DNA of 64,000 bases from Mesorhizobium huakuii (GTDB lineage: Bacteria; Pseudomonadota; Alphaproteobacteria; Rhizobiales; Rhizobiaceae). The stretch is taken from positions 5,762,001 to 5,826,000 of the forward strand of contig NZ_CP050296.1 of the NCBI RefSeq assembly GCF_014189455.1, written 5' to 3'. This document shows, piece after piece, positions 10,638-19,633 of the stretch (positions are counted from its first letter, which is position 1; every line of letters starts with the position of its first letter). The translations under genes and the position numbers were made by a program. The notes under the pieces are model-generated. The model was given only the letters and a program-made list of their open reading frames with translations. It had not been told where the DNA came from and searched no databases.

Positions 10638-11450
10638 ATGAACGATCGATCAAGCCACCGCCCGATCCTGATGTTCGATTCCGGCGTCGGCGGGTTGACC
10701 GTTTTGCGCGAGGCGCGCGTGCTGATGCCGGACCGGCGCTTCATCTATGTCGCCGACGATGCCGCCTTTCCGTTCGGCGCCTGGGAAGAACCGGCACTGC
10801 GCACCCATATACTCGAGCTCTTCGCCAAGCTGCTCGACCGGTTTGCGCCGGCGATTTCCGTCATCGCCTGCAACACCGCCTCGACGTTGGTGATCGATGC
10901 GCTGCGCGATGCCTTTCCCGGCCATCCCTTCGTCGGCACCGTGCCGGCGGTCAAGCCGGCGGCGGAGCGCACCCGCTCGGGCCTGGTTTCGGTGCTGGCG
11001 ACGCCGGGTACGGTGAAGCGGCAATACACGCGCGACCTGATCAGCAAATGGGCACAGAAATGCCATGTCCGCCTGGTTGGCAGCGACAGGCTGGCGGGGC
11101 TTGCCGAAGTCTATATGCGCGAGGGCTTTGTCGACGAGGAGGCCGTGCGCGCCGAGATCTCGCCCTGCTTCATGGAACATGACGGGCTGAGAACCGACAT
11201 CGTCGTGCTTGCCTGCACGCACTATCCGTTCCTGGTCAACCGCATGCGCAAGACCGCGCCCTGGCCGGTCGACTGGATCGATCCGGCCGAGGCGATCGCC
11301 AGGCGAGCCCTCTCCCTGCTGCCGCCCGTCGATGGGCCGCTGCCGCAAGGCGAGCCCGATATCGCGGTCTTCACGTCAGGCAAGGCGGATTTCGCCGTCA
11401 GCAGGCTGATGCAGGGCTTTGGGTTGGTGGCGGAAACGTCTGCCGCCTAA
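10638..11450 (+). CDS. murI: Glutamate racemase
   Basis: Interconverts L- and D-glutamate, supplying D-Glu for peptidoglycan. The 270-residue sequence has the conserved [10 protein letters not shown] at 13-22 with Asp14/Ser15, and the two catalytic cysteines: Cys78 in ACNTAS and Cys193 in ACTHYP. These cofactor-independent racemases use the cysteine pair as acid and base. The ATG at 10638 gives the family start; its ribosome site is weak. The gene is convergent with the RNB ribonuclease gene, the stops overlapping by four bases. Confidence 0.95.
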   Translation: MNDRSSHRPILMFDSGVGGLTVLREARVLMPDRRFIYVADDAAFPFGAWEEPALRTHILELFAKLLDRFAPAISVIACNTASTLVIDALRDAFPGHPFVGTVPAVKPAAERTRSGLVSVLATPGTVKRQYTRDLISKWAQKCHVRLVGSDRLAGLAEVYMREGFVDEEAVRAEISPCFMEHDGLRTDIVVLACTHYPFLVNRMRKTAPWPVDWIDPAEAIARRALSLLPPVDGPLPQGEPDIAVFTSGKADFAVSRLMQGFGLVAETSAA

Positions 11451-12829
11451 ACGGGTTCGAAGACGATGCTGCGTTGATCCGCATCGGCCAACACCAGTTT
11501 TAGCGTCAGACCGTCACCCTGTCTGACCCCGGAGGCCTTCACGGTGGCAACGACAGGCATGTCGGCAAGCTGAACGCGCACGCCATGATCGACGAAGTCG
11601 GTGACAACGGCTTTGAACGTTTCCCCCTCGCGTCCCCTGAGCATCACCGCCTCGGCAAGGTCGATCGCCGCATGGTTGATCTGCGAGGCGCGGGCATCCG
11701 AACGCCCCATCACCTTCGGCAATCCAGCGAATGCATCGGTGACGGCCTGCGGCACGGGCTGACCGTTGGCGATTGCCAGCGCGCAGCGCACGACATAGCG
11801 GTCGGCGAGCCGCCTGAGCGGTGCGGTGGCATGGGCATAGGTGGCGGCCATCGCCTCATGCCAGGGAACGACACCTTCCTGATAGGGCTGGTAGGACGCG
11901 CCGTTGCCTGCACGGCGGATTTCCAGCATCAATGCGGCTTGTTTCGGATCGGCCGGGTCAAGCGTGCGCTGATAGTCGCGCAGGCCGGTAGAGGCCGGCC
12001 AGGACAGGCCGAGCGCCTGTGCCGCGTTGCGCAGTCTTTGCACCTTGGAAGCGTCCGGCCCGGACATGACCCGGAACAGCCCGGTCTCGTGCGCCAGCAT
12101 GGCGTCGGCAATCGCCATGTTGGCAGCCAGTGAAAGTGCTGCATTGTCCAGCTCGGATTGCAGCAGCGGTCTGAACGAAAGCCGGAAGGTGCCGTCGGCG
12201 AGCCTTTCCACCTCCTGCTCGGGCGGGTCGACGCGCGAAGCGCCACGACGCTCTTCGTTTGCCGCAATGCGCCGCGCCAATTCGGCGAAGTCGGGCGGAA
12301 CGTCGGACGCCTTCACGCTGTCATAGGCAAGCTTCGCGCGGCTTCGAATGATTGCCCGTTCCACGCCATCCAGCTTCACCGTGCCGTCTTCGGCGACCCG
12401 AACCGTGAAGATCACAGCTGGACGCGGTCCATCCGGCAACAAGCTCGCCGCAGCCTCGGCAAGCACCGGGGGATAGAGCCCGGCCTTGCCGTCCGGCAGG
12501 TAAAGCGTTTGGCCCCGGTTCCAGGCTTCGACATCCACCGCGTCGCCGTCCTCGACGAACCAGGCCACGTCGGCAATGGCATAATGCAGCAGAAGATCAC
12601 TGCTGCTCGCCTCGATCGAGAACGCCTGGTCAAGATCGGTGGAGGCCGCCGGATCGAGCGTGACGAAGGGCATATCAGTTCGATCGGCATGCTGGTTCGG
12701 CACACGTCTGGTCGCCGCTTCCGCGGCTGCCACGACGTCTGCCGGAAATCCATCCGGCACGTGGAATTCGGTACGGATTTTCGCCAGGCCGGTGGAGAGG
12801 GCTTGTGAGGGGTCTGTCAGAGACTTCAT
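11447..12829 (-). CDS. RNB-domain (RNase II/R-like) exoribonuclease
   Basis: Predicted 3'-5' exoribonuclease of 460 residues consisting essentially of the RNB catalytic domain with a short C-terminal beta domain and no obvious N-terminal cold-shock domains. The active-site segment is [13 protein letters not shown] at 58-70: Asp59, Asp65 and Asp67 match the metal-binding aspartates of RNase II, while the fourth position is Gln68 rather than Asp. The STDLDQA form occurs, as far as I recall, in a recognised subfamily, so activity is still likely. Another conserved stretch, [13 protein letters not shown], lies near 335-347. Shorter than classical RNase R (about 700-800 residues). Confidence 0.88.
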   Translation of the reverse strand: MKSLTDPSQALSTGLAKIRTEFHVPDGFPADVVAAAEAATRRVPNQHADRTDMPFVTLDPAASTDLDQAFSIEASSSDLLLHYAIADVAWFVEDGDAVDVEAWNRGQTLYLPDGKAGLYPPVLAEAAASLLPDGPRPAVIFTVRVAEDGTVKLDGVERAIIRSRAKLAYDSVKASDVPPDFAELARRIAANEERRGASRVDPPEQEVERLADGTFRLSFRPLLQSELDNAALSLAANMAIADAMLAHETGLFRVMSGPDASKVQRLRNAAQALGLSWPASTGLRDYQRTLDPADPKQAALMLEIRRAGNGASYQPYQEGVVPWHEAMAATYAHATAPLRRLADRYVVRCALAIANGQPVPQAVTDAFAGLPKVMGRSDARASQINHAAIDLAEAVMLRGREGETFKAVVTDFVDHGVRVQLADMPVVATVKASGVRQGDGLTLKLVLADADQRSIVFEPV

Positions 12830-12995
12830 TCAGCAGTCCTACACCGGGGCTCCGGACACGGGAAGGCTGCCAACGAACTTGCCGAAGCCGATCGCCTGAC
12901 GGGCTGATAGCAGCCGCACGAGGAACTGGGCAGCTTGCGCGCTGGAACCGCCGCCGAAGCGCGGCGTTTCTGCAGACAGCAACGGAGAAACCGCC

Positions 12996-13184
12996 ATGCC
13001 AGCCACCTCGAAAGCCCAGCAAATGGCCGCCGGAGCCGCACTGTCGGCCAAGCGCGGCGAGACCAAGAAAAGCGAACTCAAAGGCGCTTCCAAGGGAATG
13101 TACGGATCCATGAGTGAAAAGCAGCTCGAGGAATTCGCCGAGACCAAGCGCAAGGGGCTGCCGGAAAAGAAGTCGAAGGCCTGA
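12996..13184 (+). CDS. DUF3008 family small basic protein
   Basis: A 62-residue, lysine-rich, hydrophilic protein starting MPATSKAQQMAAGAALSAKR, with GMYGSMSEKQLEEFAETK in the second half; this pattern matches the small conserved DUF3008 family. Function unknown; it has no signal peptide or membrane segment. An ACGGAGA ribosome site precedes the ATG. A strong intrinsic terminator follows 30 bp after the stop, so it is probably a monocistronic gene. Confidence 0.8.
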   Translation: MPATSKAQQMAAGAALSAKRGETKKSELKGASKGMYGSMSEKQLEEFAETKRKGLPEKKSKA

Positions 13185-13214
13185 GTATCGCTCGCGAAAC
13201 ATTGACCAAACAGA

Positions 13215-13247
13215 CAAGGCCCGCAGCGGAACTGCGGGCCTTGTTTC
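13215..13247 (+). terminator. Rho-independent terminator after the DUF3008 gene
   Basis: A perfect 12-bp stem CAAGGCCCGCAG/CTGCGGGCCTTG (13215-13226 with 13232-13243), five-base loop, then TTTCTT. It could also serve the convergent small exported-protein gene that ends at 13277. Confidence 0.9.
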
Positions 13248-13276
13248 TTCAAGCAAAATCTCTGGAAACGTTTGCC

Positions 13277-13474
13277 TTACCAGCGGTGGCAGCGCCTTAT
13301 CTTTTGCACGATCACCTTGCGATGGCCGTGCCGCCACACCACCCTCTTCTTGACGATGACGCGGCACACTTGTTTGTGGCCGTGCCAATGGCGCGCCATG
13401 GCCGGTTCCGGCGCCACCGCCATCGAACCTGCAAGCACCGCTGCTCCTGCCAAGGTAAGGAAGAACTTCTTCAT
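13277..13474 (-). CDS. Small exported His/Arg/Lys-rich protein
   Basis: A 65-residue product beginning MKKFFLTLAGAAVLAGSMAV, a clear Sec signal peptide with probable cleavage after AMA near residue 27. The mature part, about 38 residues, is very basic and histidine-rich (RHWHGHKQVCRVIVKKR, RHGHRKVIVQKIRRCH) with two cysteines that could form a disulfide or bind metal. I chose the start at 13474 because the longer frame would bury the signal peptide. The family is common in rhizobia as an unnamed periplasmic protein; function unknown. Confidence 0.7.
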   Translation of the reverse strand: MKKFFLTLAGAAVLAGSMAVAPEPAMARHWHGHKQVCRVIVKKRVVWRHGHRKVIVQKIRRCHRW

Positions 13475-13600
13475 GCTAATTGGACTCCTCAAGCTCCAGA
13501 TCCCTTCCTGGTGCCGTTGGCGCAAACCTCCCGCCACATCCGGCATCGCATCAACGACCCGAACGCTATAGAGTTGCGTTGCGCCGCGCCACTCACAAGC
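13475..13600. other. Intergenic region before the rpsD promoter: no gene seen
   Basis: The 373-bp gap between the exported protein and rpsD holds the rpsD promoter and leader in its right part (listed separately). In 13475-13600 I see no coding potential, RNA gene or repeat. It should contain the promoter of the minus-strand exported-protein gene, but I cannot place it convincingly. Confidence 0.5.
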
Positions 13601-13629
13601 TTGACACCGGTTAAATCTCGGTTTAACCA
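13601..13629 (+). promoter_or_regulatory. Candidate rpsD promoter overlapping a perfect inverted repeat
   Basis: A consensus -35 TTGACA (13601-13606) is followed 17 bases later by TAACCA as a weak -10 element. Between them lies a perfect inverted repeat GGTTAAA-TCTCGG-TTTAACC (13609-13628), which could be an operator. If used, this promoter gives a leader of about 210 nt before rpsD. Confidence 0.5.
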
Positions 13630-13724
13630 GCCGCCAACGCCGGGCAGCGATGTCCGGTGTTTGTTTTGTATGCGCAAGACCGGTTGCCTTGGTTTCTGGT
13701 TTTGTTTGAACTGACGTGTCCCGT

Positions 13725-13830
13725 GGGTTTTCCGCCGCGTTGCGTGGGAAAACCCTGTCAGGTCTCGAAAACGGAGGCCAGAGGAGGGCGCGTTTCCTTC
13801 ACCCGGACCATGAGGTGCCGGGTGTGTTGT
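13725..13830 (+). promoter_or_regulatory. Structured rpsD leader (possible attenuator or S4-binding site)
   Basis: Two strong hairpins lie in the leader. GGGTTTTCC (13725-13733) pairs with GGAAAACCC (13747-13755). CACCCGG (13800-13806) pairs with CCGGGTG (13818-13824) and is followed by a T-rich stretch, like an intrinsic terminator about 20 bp before the ATG. S4 autoregulates its mRNA in other bacteria, so a regulatory leader is reasonable, but I cannot match this to a named RNA family. Confidence 0.45.
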
Positions 13831-13847
13831 TTTGAAAAGGGAATGCG

Positions 13848-14465
13848 ATGAGCAAGCGCGAATCCGCGAAATACAAGATCGACCGCCGTCTCGGCGAAAA
13901 CATCTGGGGCCGCCCGAAGTCCCCGGTCAACAAGCGTGAATACGGCCCCGGCCAGCACGGCCAGCGCCGCAAGGGCAAGCTTTCCGATTTCGGCCTGCAG
14001 CTCCGCGCCAAGCAGAAGCTGAAGGGTCACTATGGCGACGTTTCGGAAAAGCAGTTCCGCAAGGTCTATGAAGAGGCTGACCGCCGCAAGGGCGACACTT
14101 CGGAGAACCTGATCGGCCTGCTCGAGTCGCGTCTCGACGCGGTCGTCTACCGCGCCAAGTTCGTGCCGACCATTTTCGCGGCCCGTCAGTTCGTCAACCA
14201 CGGCCACGTCAACGTCAACGGCAAGCGCGTCAACATCGGCTCGTACCGCTGCAAGCCGGGCGACGTCGTCGAAGTGCGTGAAAAGTCGAAGCAGCTGGTC
14301 ATCGTGCTCGAATCGGTCGGCCTCGCCGAGCGTGACGTGCCGGACTATATCGAAGCTGATCACAACAAGATGGTCGCGACCTTCTCGCGTATCCCCGGCC
14401 TGGCGGACGTGCCGTTCGCCGTCCAGATGGAACCGAACCTGGTCGTCGAATTCTATTCGCGCTAA
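13848..14465 (+). CDS. rpsD: 30S ribosomal protein S4
   Basis: Primary 16S rRNA-binding protein that nucleates assembly of the 30S body and contributes to decoding accuracy. The 205-residue product is full length: [20 protein letters not shown], the [17 protein letters not shown] region near 38-54, and the S4 RNA-binding domain with [20 protein letters not shown] and [15 protein letters not shown] in the middle. AAAAGGGA provides the ribosome site. The gene stands alone, as in many alphaproteobacteria, with a structured leader before it and an intrinsic terminator after it. Confidence 0.99.
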   Translation: MSKRESAKYKIDRRLGENIWGRPKSPVNKREYGPGQHGQRRKGKLSDFGLQLRAKQKLKGHYGDVSEKQFRKVYEEADRRKGDTSENLIGLLESRLDAVVYRAKFVPTIFAARQFVNHGHVNVNGKRVNIGSYRCKPGDVVEVREKSKQLVIVLESVGLAERDVPDYIEADHNKMVATFSRIPGLADVPFAVQMEPNLVVEFYSR

Positions 14466-14487
14466 GCGAACGCTTTCTGCGATACCG

Positions 14488-14515
14488 AAAGGCCGCCCCT
14501 CGAGGCGGCCTTTTT
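14488..14515 (+). terminator. Rho-independent terminator after rpsD
   Basis: Stem AAAGGCCGCC/GGCGGCCTTT (14488-14497 with 14504-14513) with a six-base loop, followed by a T run; 22 bp after the rpsD stop. Confidence 0.92.
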
Positions 14516-14668
14516 GTTTGGCACATCCGCTTTGCGGTTTCGATTCTCCGGCCGATGCGCTAATCCGGGCGGAAGTCATTCCCGGGGCCGCCGCGCCATG
14601 AACATGCAGCCAGACATAGAGACGCTCGAACCGGTCGCCGAAGGCGCTCCCATCCGCTGTTCGCCGAC

Positions 14669-15484
14669 GTGCCGTCATCGGTCGAGTTCAACAAATTGCG
14701 CAAGCGGCTGCTGCGGCTGACCCGCCAGGCCATCGAGGATTTCTCGATGGTGGAGCCCGGTCAGCGCTGGCTGGTCGCGCTGTCGGGCGGCAAGGATTCC
14801 TACGGCCTGCTTGCCACGCTGCTCGACCTCAAATGGCGCGGCCTGCTGCCGGTCGAACTCCTGGCCTGCAACCTCGACCAGGGCCAGCCGAATTTTCCCA
14901 AGCACATCCTGCCCGACTATCTTAATGCCAACGGCATTGCGCACCGCATCGAGTACCAGGACACCTATTCGGTGGTCACCGACAAGCTGCCGCAGGGCAG
15001 CACCTATTGTTCGCTCTGCTCGCGGCTGCGGCGTGCCCATCTCTACCGCATCGCGCGCGAAGAGGGGTGTTCGGCGCTGGTGCTCGGCCATCACCGCGAG
15101 GACATTCTCGAAACCTTCTTCATGAACCTGTTCCATGGCGGCCGTCTCGCCGCCATGCCGCCAAAGCTGCTCAATGACGAGGGCGATGTCATGGTGCTGC
15201 GGCCGCTGAGCTACTGCGCTGAAATCGACCTCGAGAAATTCGCCGCCGCGATGCGGTTCCCGATCATCCCTTGCGACCTCTGCGGCAGTCAGGAAGGTCT
15301 CCAGCGCAACGCCATGAAGGCGATGCTGGAAGACATCGAAAAGCGCATGCCCGGCCGCAAGGACACGATGATCCGCGCGCTGTCCAACACCAGGCCGTCG
15401 CATCTGCTCGACCGGAAACTGTTCGACTTCGCCGCCCTGAACCAGACCCTCATCACAGGACAAGACGCATCCGATGACATTTGA
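14669..15484 (+). CDS. ttcA: TtcA, tRNA 2-thiocytidine(32) synthetase (5' end apparently frameshifted)
   Basis: ATP- and Fe-S-dependent enzyme thiolating cytidine 32 of tRNA. The frame from GTG 14669 encodes 271 residues with the PP-loop SGGKDS at 39-44, the Fe-S cysteines Cys114/Cys117 ([10 protein letters not shown]) and Cys202/Cys205 (PCDLCG). There is no ATG in this frame. In a different frame just upstream, ATG 14598 begins [17 protein letters not shown], which looks like the natural N-terminus; removing two C bases near 14648-14650 would join it to [10 protein letters not shown]. The core is intact, so translation from GTG may still give active enzyme. The stop overlaps the next gene by 11 bp. 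Confidence 0.88.
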   Translation: MPSSVEFNKLRKRLLRLTRQAIEDFSMVEPGQRWLVALSGGKDSYGLLATLLDLKWRGLLPVELLACNLDQGQPNFPKHILPDYLNANGIAHRIEYQDTYSVVTDKLPQGSTYCSLCSRLRRAHLYRIAREEGCSALVLGHHREDILETFFMNLFHGGRLAAMPPKLLNDEGDVMVLRPLSYCAEIDLEKFAAAMRFPIIPCDLCGSQEGLQRNAMKAMLEDIEKRMPGRKDTMIRALSNTRPSHLLDRKLFDFAALNQTLITGQDASDDI

Positions 15485-16301
15485 CGACAACGCGATCGAC
15501 TGGCTGGCCAGCCTGCTGGCCGAGGCCGCCGACACCGAAATCATGCCCCGCTTTCGCCGGCTGGGCGATGGCGACGTCAGACAGAAGACCTCCGCCGCCG
15601 ATCTGGTGACGGAAGCCGATGTCAACGCCGAACGGCTGATCACCGCCAGGCTGCGCCAGCGCTATCCCTCGGCCATGGTTGTCGGCGAGGAAGCCTGTTC
15701 CGACAATCCGGCGCTGCTCGATGGCCTGGGTGATGCCGATCTGGCCTTCGTCATCGACCCTGTGGACGGCACCTTCAACTTCGCCTCCGGTGTGCCGCTG
15801 TTCGGCGTCATGCTTGGCGTCGTGGTCAAGGGTGAGACGGTCGCCGGCATCATCCATGATCCGGTCGGCAAGGACTGGCTGATCGGCGCCAAGGGTGCCG
15901 GCAGCCATATCCGCCATGCGCATGGCAGTTTGGAGACGGTGCGGGTTGCGGCAAGCGCGCCGATCTCCGGGATGACCGGGGCGGTCTCCTGGCAATACAT
16001 GGCCGAGCCCGACCGCACGCGGCTGGCCTGCAACCAGACCAAGACGCTATCGCAATTCAACTACCGCTGCGCCGCCCACGAATACCGCTTGCTGGCGAGT
16101 GGCCATGGCCATTTCGTCGTCTACAACAAGCTGATGCCGTGGGATCATCTCGCCGGCGTGCTGATCCATGCCGAAGCCGGTGGCCATGCCGCGCGCTTCG
16201 ACGGCAGCGCCTATCTGCCCTCGCATGTCGGCGGCGGTCTGCTGGTCGCGCCCGACCGGGAGAGCTGGCAGGAGTTGCGCCGCGAACTGTGGGCTGCGTA
16301 G
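15474..16301 (+). CDS. Inositol-monophosphatase family phosphatase
   Basis: A 275-residue Mg-dependent, Li-sensitive-type phosphatase. It has the family metal-binding motifs: GEEA around 71-74, DPVDGTFNF at 95-103 and the C-terminal WDHLAG near 223-228. Substrate could be inositol phosphate, histidinol phosphate or 3'-phosphoadenosine 5'-phosphate; the sequence alone does not decide. Its ATG lies inside the end of ttcA (11-bp overlap), implying cotranscription with it. Confidence 0.88.
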   Translation: MTFDDNAIDWLASLLAEAADTEIMPRFRRLGDGDVRQKTSAADLVTEADVNAERLITARLRQRYPSAMVVGEEACSDNPALLDGLGDADLAFVIDPVDGTFNFASGVPLFGVMLGVVVKGETVAGIIHDPVGKDWLIGAKGAGSHIRHAHGSLETVRVAASAPISGMTGAVSWQYMAEPDRTRLACNQTKTLSQFNYRCAAHEYRLLASGHGHFVVYNKLMPWDHLAGVLIHAEAGGHAARFDGSAYLPSHVGGGLLVAPDRESWQELRRELWAA

Positions 16302-16376
16302 GATCAAGTCCTGCGGCCAGCGCTTGACCGTCAGGTTTGCGCGACCAAAGAGTTGGTGCTTTCGTGGGGCTCTCGA

Positions 16377-16778
16377 ATGAAATCTCGGTTCGCAATGTTT
16401 GCGGCGGCTCTCGTCTTGTTTGCAAACGCCAACGCGGCAATCGCGCAAGAGCGCCCCTGCCACAGCACCGATCCCGTCGACACCCTCAAGGAGATGTCGG
16501 ACGCTATCTATGCCTGTTGGAAGCCGCCAGCAGGAACCGCGGGCATGTCGTTGACGCTGCAGTTCTCGCTTCGCCGCAACGGCACGCTGATCGGCAAGCC
16601 CCGCGCCACCTATTCCGATCTGGGAACCGATCCGCAACTCAGCCGGGCCTTCGTGGCATCCATCCTCAAGGCGCTCGACGAGGCTCTGCCATTGCCCTTT
16701 TCGGACAGTATGGGCGGAGCAATCGCGGGGCGCATGCTTGCGCCTCGCTTCACGGCGGCGATTCAAGGCGCATCCTGA
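16377..16778 (+). CDS. Small exported protein with TonB-C-like domain
   Basis: A 133-residue product starting MKSRFAMFAAALVLFANANA, a Sec signal peptide ending near AIA (about 20-23). The mature part has LTLQFSLRRNGTLIGKPRAT followed by AFVASILKALDEALPLPF, the beta-strand/helix pattern of TonB C-terminal-like periplasmic proteins. It lacks the membrane anchor and proline-rich linker of a real TonB, so a periplasmic role of unknown nature is more likely. I chose ATG 16377 over an upstream in-frame start because it places the signal peptide first. Confidence 0.6.
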   Translation: MKSRFAMFAAALVLFANANAAIAQERPCHSTDPVDTLKEMSDAIYACWKPPAGTAGMSLTLQFSLRRNGTLIGKPRATYSDLGTDPQLSRAFVASILKALDEALPLPFSDSMGGAIAGRMLAPRFTAAIQGAS

Positions 16779-16787
16779 CGCACGTCG

Positions 16788-16855
16788 TCTAGAGCAATTC
16801 CAGGAAAAGTGTGAAGCGGTTTTCCGTCCGGAATTGCGTTAAAACAAGGCTCTAA
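16788..16855 (+). repeat. Palindromic intergenic repeat, family A copy 1
   Basis: An imperfect palindrome bounded by TAGAGC (16790-16795) and GCTCTA (16849-16854), with inner arms CAATTCCAGGAAAA and TTTTCCGTCCGGAATTG. Close relatives occur at 32625-32695 and, inverted, at 59487-59533. It ends on the TAG stop of the MFS gene and lies between two convergent genes, so it may also act as a bidirectional transcript end. This is the kind of small repeat (RIME-like) widespread in rhizobial genomes. Confidence 0.85.
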
Positions 16856-18120
16856 TGCAGGTCGGTGACGTGCCCTGAAACGGGTGGGTTGTGCGGCTGG
16901 AACATCTTTCCGCGCTCGGCGATGAGGATCATCAGCAGCGCCGCGACCGAGACGCTGCAGAAGCCGGCGGCAAGCGGTGTCACCGTGCCGTTGAAGGCCT
17001 GGCCGATCAGCGTGCCGAGAATGCCGCCGAGAAACGTCTGCATGAACCCCAGGATGGACGACGCCGTGCCGGCCAGCTGGCCGAGCGGCTCCATCGCCAA
17101 TGCGTTGAAATTGGCGCCAAGCGCGCCGAAGGGAAGCATAGCGCTGGCAAAGAAGGTGACGAACAGCCAGAGCGGCATCTTGATTTCAAGCGAAACGACC
17201 AGCCAGGCCAGGCTGATGACCAGAAACAACAGCAGCGCGCTCTGCGACAGGCGGCGCATGCCGATGCGGCCGACGAGGCGTGAGTTCAGAAAATTGGAGA
17301 AGGCGAGCACGCCGGCGACCCCGGCGAAGATCACCGGGAACATCTCGCCGACATTGAAGATGTCGATATAGATCTGCTGCGCCGAGGCGATGAAACCGAA
17401 CATTGCGGCGAAGACAAAGGTGCTGGCAAAGGCGTAGCAGAGCGCGATGCGGTTGGTGAGGACGATGCGGAATCCACCGACGACGGAGGAGGCCGTCAGG
17501 GACCTGCGATATTCGGGACGCAGCGTTTCAGGCAGGCGCAGCAGCGACCACGCCGAGACGATCAGCGCGCCGACGGCCATGGTGACGAAGATATAGTGCC
17601 AGGTCGCGAACAGCATAATGAACTGGCCGATGCCGGGCGCAATGACCGGTATCGCCATGAACACCATGAAGATCAGCGACATGACTTCGGCCATGCGCCG
17701 GCCTTCGAATGTATCGCGCACGATCGAGACCGCGATGACGCGCGTGGCGGCGGCGCCAATGCCTTGCACGGCGCGGCATATCAGCAGCGTTTCAAAGCTT
17801 GGCGCAATGGCTGCGGCGGCCGCCGCTGCCACGTAGATGATCAGTCCGGCGACAAGCGGCGAGCGGCGGCCGAACCGGTCCGAGATCGGCCCGAAGAACA
17901 GCTGGCCGCCACCAAAACCCAGAATATAGGCGGTGACCACATATTGCCGGTGGTTTTCATTCTCGACGCCAAGCGAGGCGCCGATCTGCTGCAACGCCGG
18001 CAGCATGATGTCGATCGCCAGTGAATTCAGCGCCATCAGCGCCGCGCACAGCGCAATGAACTCCCAGCGCGGAATGGGCAGTTTGCTTGCCGATTGCGAC
18101 GCTGTCGATTGCTGGTCCAC
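16852..18120 (-). CDS. Bcr/CflA-type multidrug efflux MFS transporter
   Basis: A 422-residue major facilitator protein with 12 probable membrane helices. The loop GPISDRFGRRSPLVAG near 77-92 is the MFS motif A, and LNSLAIDIMLPALQQIGASLG in the first helix is characteristic of the Bcr/CflA drug-resistance group (drug:H+ antiporter 1). It likely exports small toxic compounds across the inner membrane using the proton gradient. It sits downstream of grxD on the same strand with a 143-bp gap and is convergent with the TonB-C-like gene. Confidence 0.9.
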   Translation of the reverse strand: MDQQSTASQSASKLPIPRWEFIALCAALMALNSLAIDIMLPALQQIGASLGVENENHRQYVVTAYILGFGGGQLFFGPISDRFGRRSPLVAGLIIYVAAAAAAAIAPSFETLLICRAVQGIGAAATRVIAVSIVRDTFEGRRMAEVMSLIFMVFMAIPVIAPGIGQFIMLFATWHYIFVTMAVGALIVSAWSLLRLPETLRPEYRRSLTASSVVGGFRIVLTNRIALCYAFASTFVFAAMFGFIASAQQIYIDIFNVGEMFPVIFAGVAGVLAFSNFLNSRLVGRIGMRRLSQSALLLFLVISLAWLVVSLEIKMPLWLFVTFFASAMLPFGALGANFNALAMEPLGQLAGTASSILGFMQTFLGGILGTLIGQAFNGTVTPLAAGFCSVSVAALLMILIAERGKMFQPHNPPVSGHVTDLH

Positions 18121-18263
18121 GGCAAGTCCGATCTCTCAAACGAAAATGCGCCGGCGGGCCGGCGCATTGGCTCGTCTTGGTCCCGATATCGGGACGTAAT
18201 AAATTGCCGAGGTGGGGCTGCCCCGGTGTTCAGTGCAGTCGCTACGACCTACCCGAAACCGAA

Positions 18264-18599
18264 TCAGGCAGTGGCTTTGACGCTCACGCCCTTTTCGACC
18301 AGGAACGTCTGCAACTCACCGGCCTGGAACATCTCGCGGATAATGTCGCAGCCGCCGACGAACTCGCCCTTGACGTAGAGCTGAGGGATCGTCGGCCAGT
18401 TGGAATAGTCCTTGATGCCCTGGCGCAGCTCTGCAGAGTCCAGGACATTCACGCCTTTGTAGTCGGCGCCGATATAGTCGAGGATCTGGACGACCTGGCC
18501 GGAAAAACCGCACTGCGGGAAACCGGGCGTGCCCTTCATGAAGAGCACGACGTCGTTGCCCTTCACTTCATTGTCGATGTAGTCGTTGATACCGCTCAT
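18264..18599 (-). CDS. grxD: Monothiol glutaredoxin (Grx4/GrxD type)
   Basis: A 111-residue monothiol glutaredoxin with the CGFS active site at residues 30-33 and [19 protein letters not shown] in the second half, which supplies the cis-proline and glutathione contacts. CGFS glutaredoxins bind and transfer [2Fe-2S] clusters, often as heterodimers with BolA proteins. The BolA gene is its upstream neighbour here, matching that partnership. The start at 18599 has an AAGGA ribosome site; the longer open frame gives an atypical N-terminus. Confidence 0.96.
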   Translation of the reverse strand: MSGINDYIDNEVKGNDVVLFMKGTPGFPQCGFSGQVVQILDYIGADYKGVNVLDSAELRQGIKDYSNWPTIPQLYVKGEFVGGCDIIREMFQAGELQTFLVEKGVSVKATA

Positions 18600-18750
18600 G
18601 GAATATCCTTTCACGCCTGTGGGAGTCAGGCTCGAAGCATGTCCTTCAAATAAACCCATAGGTTGCCCGAAACAAGACATTAGCCGCGCCATCGCGGAAA
18701 TGGCGCAAAGGATGGGCCGTATTGGGCCAAGCGGGTTGGTGGGAACTGCC

Positions 18751-18984
18751 TCAGTCGGGAACGCTGGTCTGCAGCGCCAGTGCGTGCAACACCCCGCCCA
18801 TGTTGCCCTTCAGCGCGTCATAGACCATCTGGTGCTGCTGGACTCGGCTTTTTCCCCGAAAGCTCTCGGCCACGACTTCGGCCGCATAGTGATCGCCGTC
18901 GCCGGCGAGGTCGCGGATTGTCACCTTAGCGTCCGGAATGCCGTCCTTGATCAGTTTTTCGATGTCGTGGGCGTCCATTGCCAT
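18751..18984 (-). CDS. BolA family protein
   Basis: A 77-residue single-domain BolA/IbaG-like protein ([20 protein letters not shown], then [18 protein letters not shown] with the conserved surface histidine). These proteins partner with monothiol glutaredoxins in iron-sulfur trafficking and iron sensing, and grxD lies 151 bp downstream on the same strand. The start at 18984 is set by the family N-terminus. The purL-bolA-grxD order is a common alphaproteobacterial arrangement. Confidence 0.92.
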   Translation of the reverse strand: MAMDAHDIEKLIKDGIPDAKVTIRDLAGDGDHYAAEVVAESFRGKSRVQQHQMVYDALKGNMGGVLHALALQTSVPD

Positions 18985-19108
18985 TGCAGAATTCCTGTTT
19001 CGGGCGGACGGAAACGTTGCCGTCCGTGCGATGAGAGTCGGGACAAACCTAAAGCCTTTCCGGCCGCGATTGAAGCCGTTCCGTCCGGCACCAGCGCGAT
19101 TTGTCCGC

Positions 19109-19633
19109 CTAGGAGGCATTCCCGTCCGGATGGACCGCATCGACCGTGGGGTCGTCTTCGCGCATCGAGAAGGCGCGGCCAAGGCTGAAGACCAGCACAT
19201 AGAGCGGGATGTTGACCGCCAGATTGGCGATAGGCAGGTAGCTGGTCATTTGCCAGGCTGGCGAGAAGAACGGCCGGCCGTAGCCGTCGCAGACAAGCGA
19301 AGAGCCATATTCCCACAGGGCTCCCAGGACGGCCGCGACGGCGAAAAGCTTGATGCAGGTCACGACCCGGCTTGCCCGCGCGGGCTCCGGCAAAAGCCGG
19401 CTCCAAAGCACGAGGCAGACGATCGGAACCGCATAGATAAGGTTCTGCAGGACCAACATGGGCAGCGTGCCATTGGCTGAAGCCAGGAACTGCTCGCGCC
19501 TTTCCAGCAGCGGGCAAACCTCGCTCGAGGTCGTCGACAGCAGGAAAAAGACGAACGGCCCGAGGAACCAGAAGAAGAACAGCGACGGCCAGAAAACGAC
19601 TGCAAGCAGCGCCCGGGCAGCCAGTGTGCTCAA
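19109..19633 (-). CDS. Integral membrane protein with TTG start, coupled to purL
   Basis: The minus-strand frame encodes about 174 residues with four probable membrane helices ([78 protein letters not shown]). No ATG or GTG begins it before the first helix; a TTG at 19633-19631 overlaps the purL stop (TTGA), which is the likeliest start through translational coupling. An internal ATG exists but would lose the first helix. I do not recognise a named family; function unknown. Confidence 0.6.
   Translation of the reverse strand: MSTLAARALLAVVFWPSLFFFWFLGPFVFFLLSTTSSEVCPLLERREQFLASANGTLPMLVLQNLIYAVPIVCLVLWSRLLPEPARASRVVTCIKLFAVAAVLGALWEYGSSLVCDGYGRPFFSPAWQMTSYLPIANLAVNIPLYVLVFSLGRAFSMREDDPTVDAVHPDGNAS

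Noticed and set aside
14514..14720. 68-residue open frame before ttcA as a separate gene
   Set aside because: Only the segment from 14598 to about 14648 looks protein-like, and it is better explained as the displaced N-terminus of ttcA.
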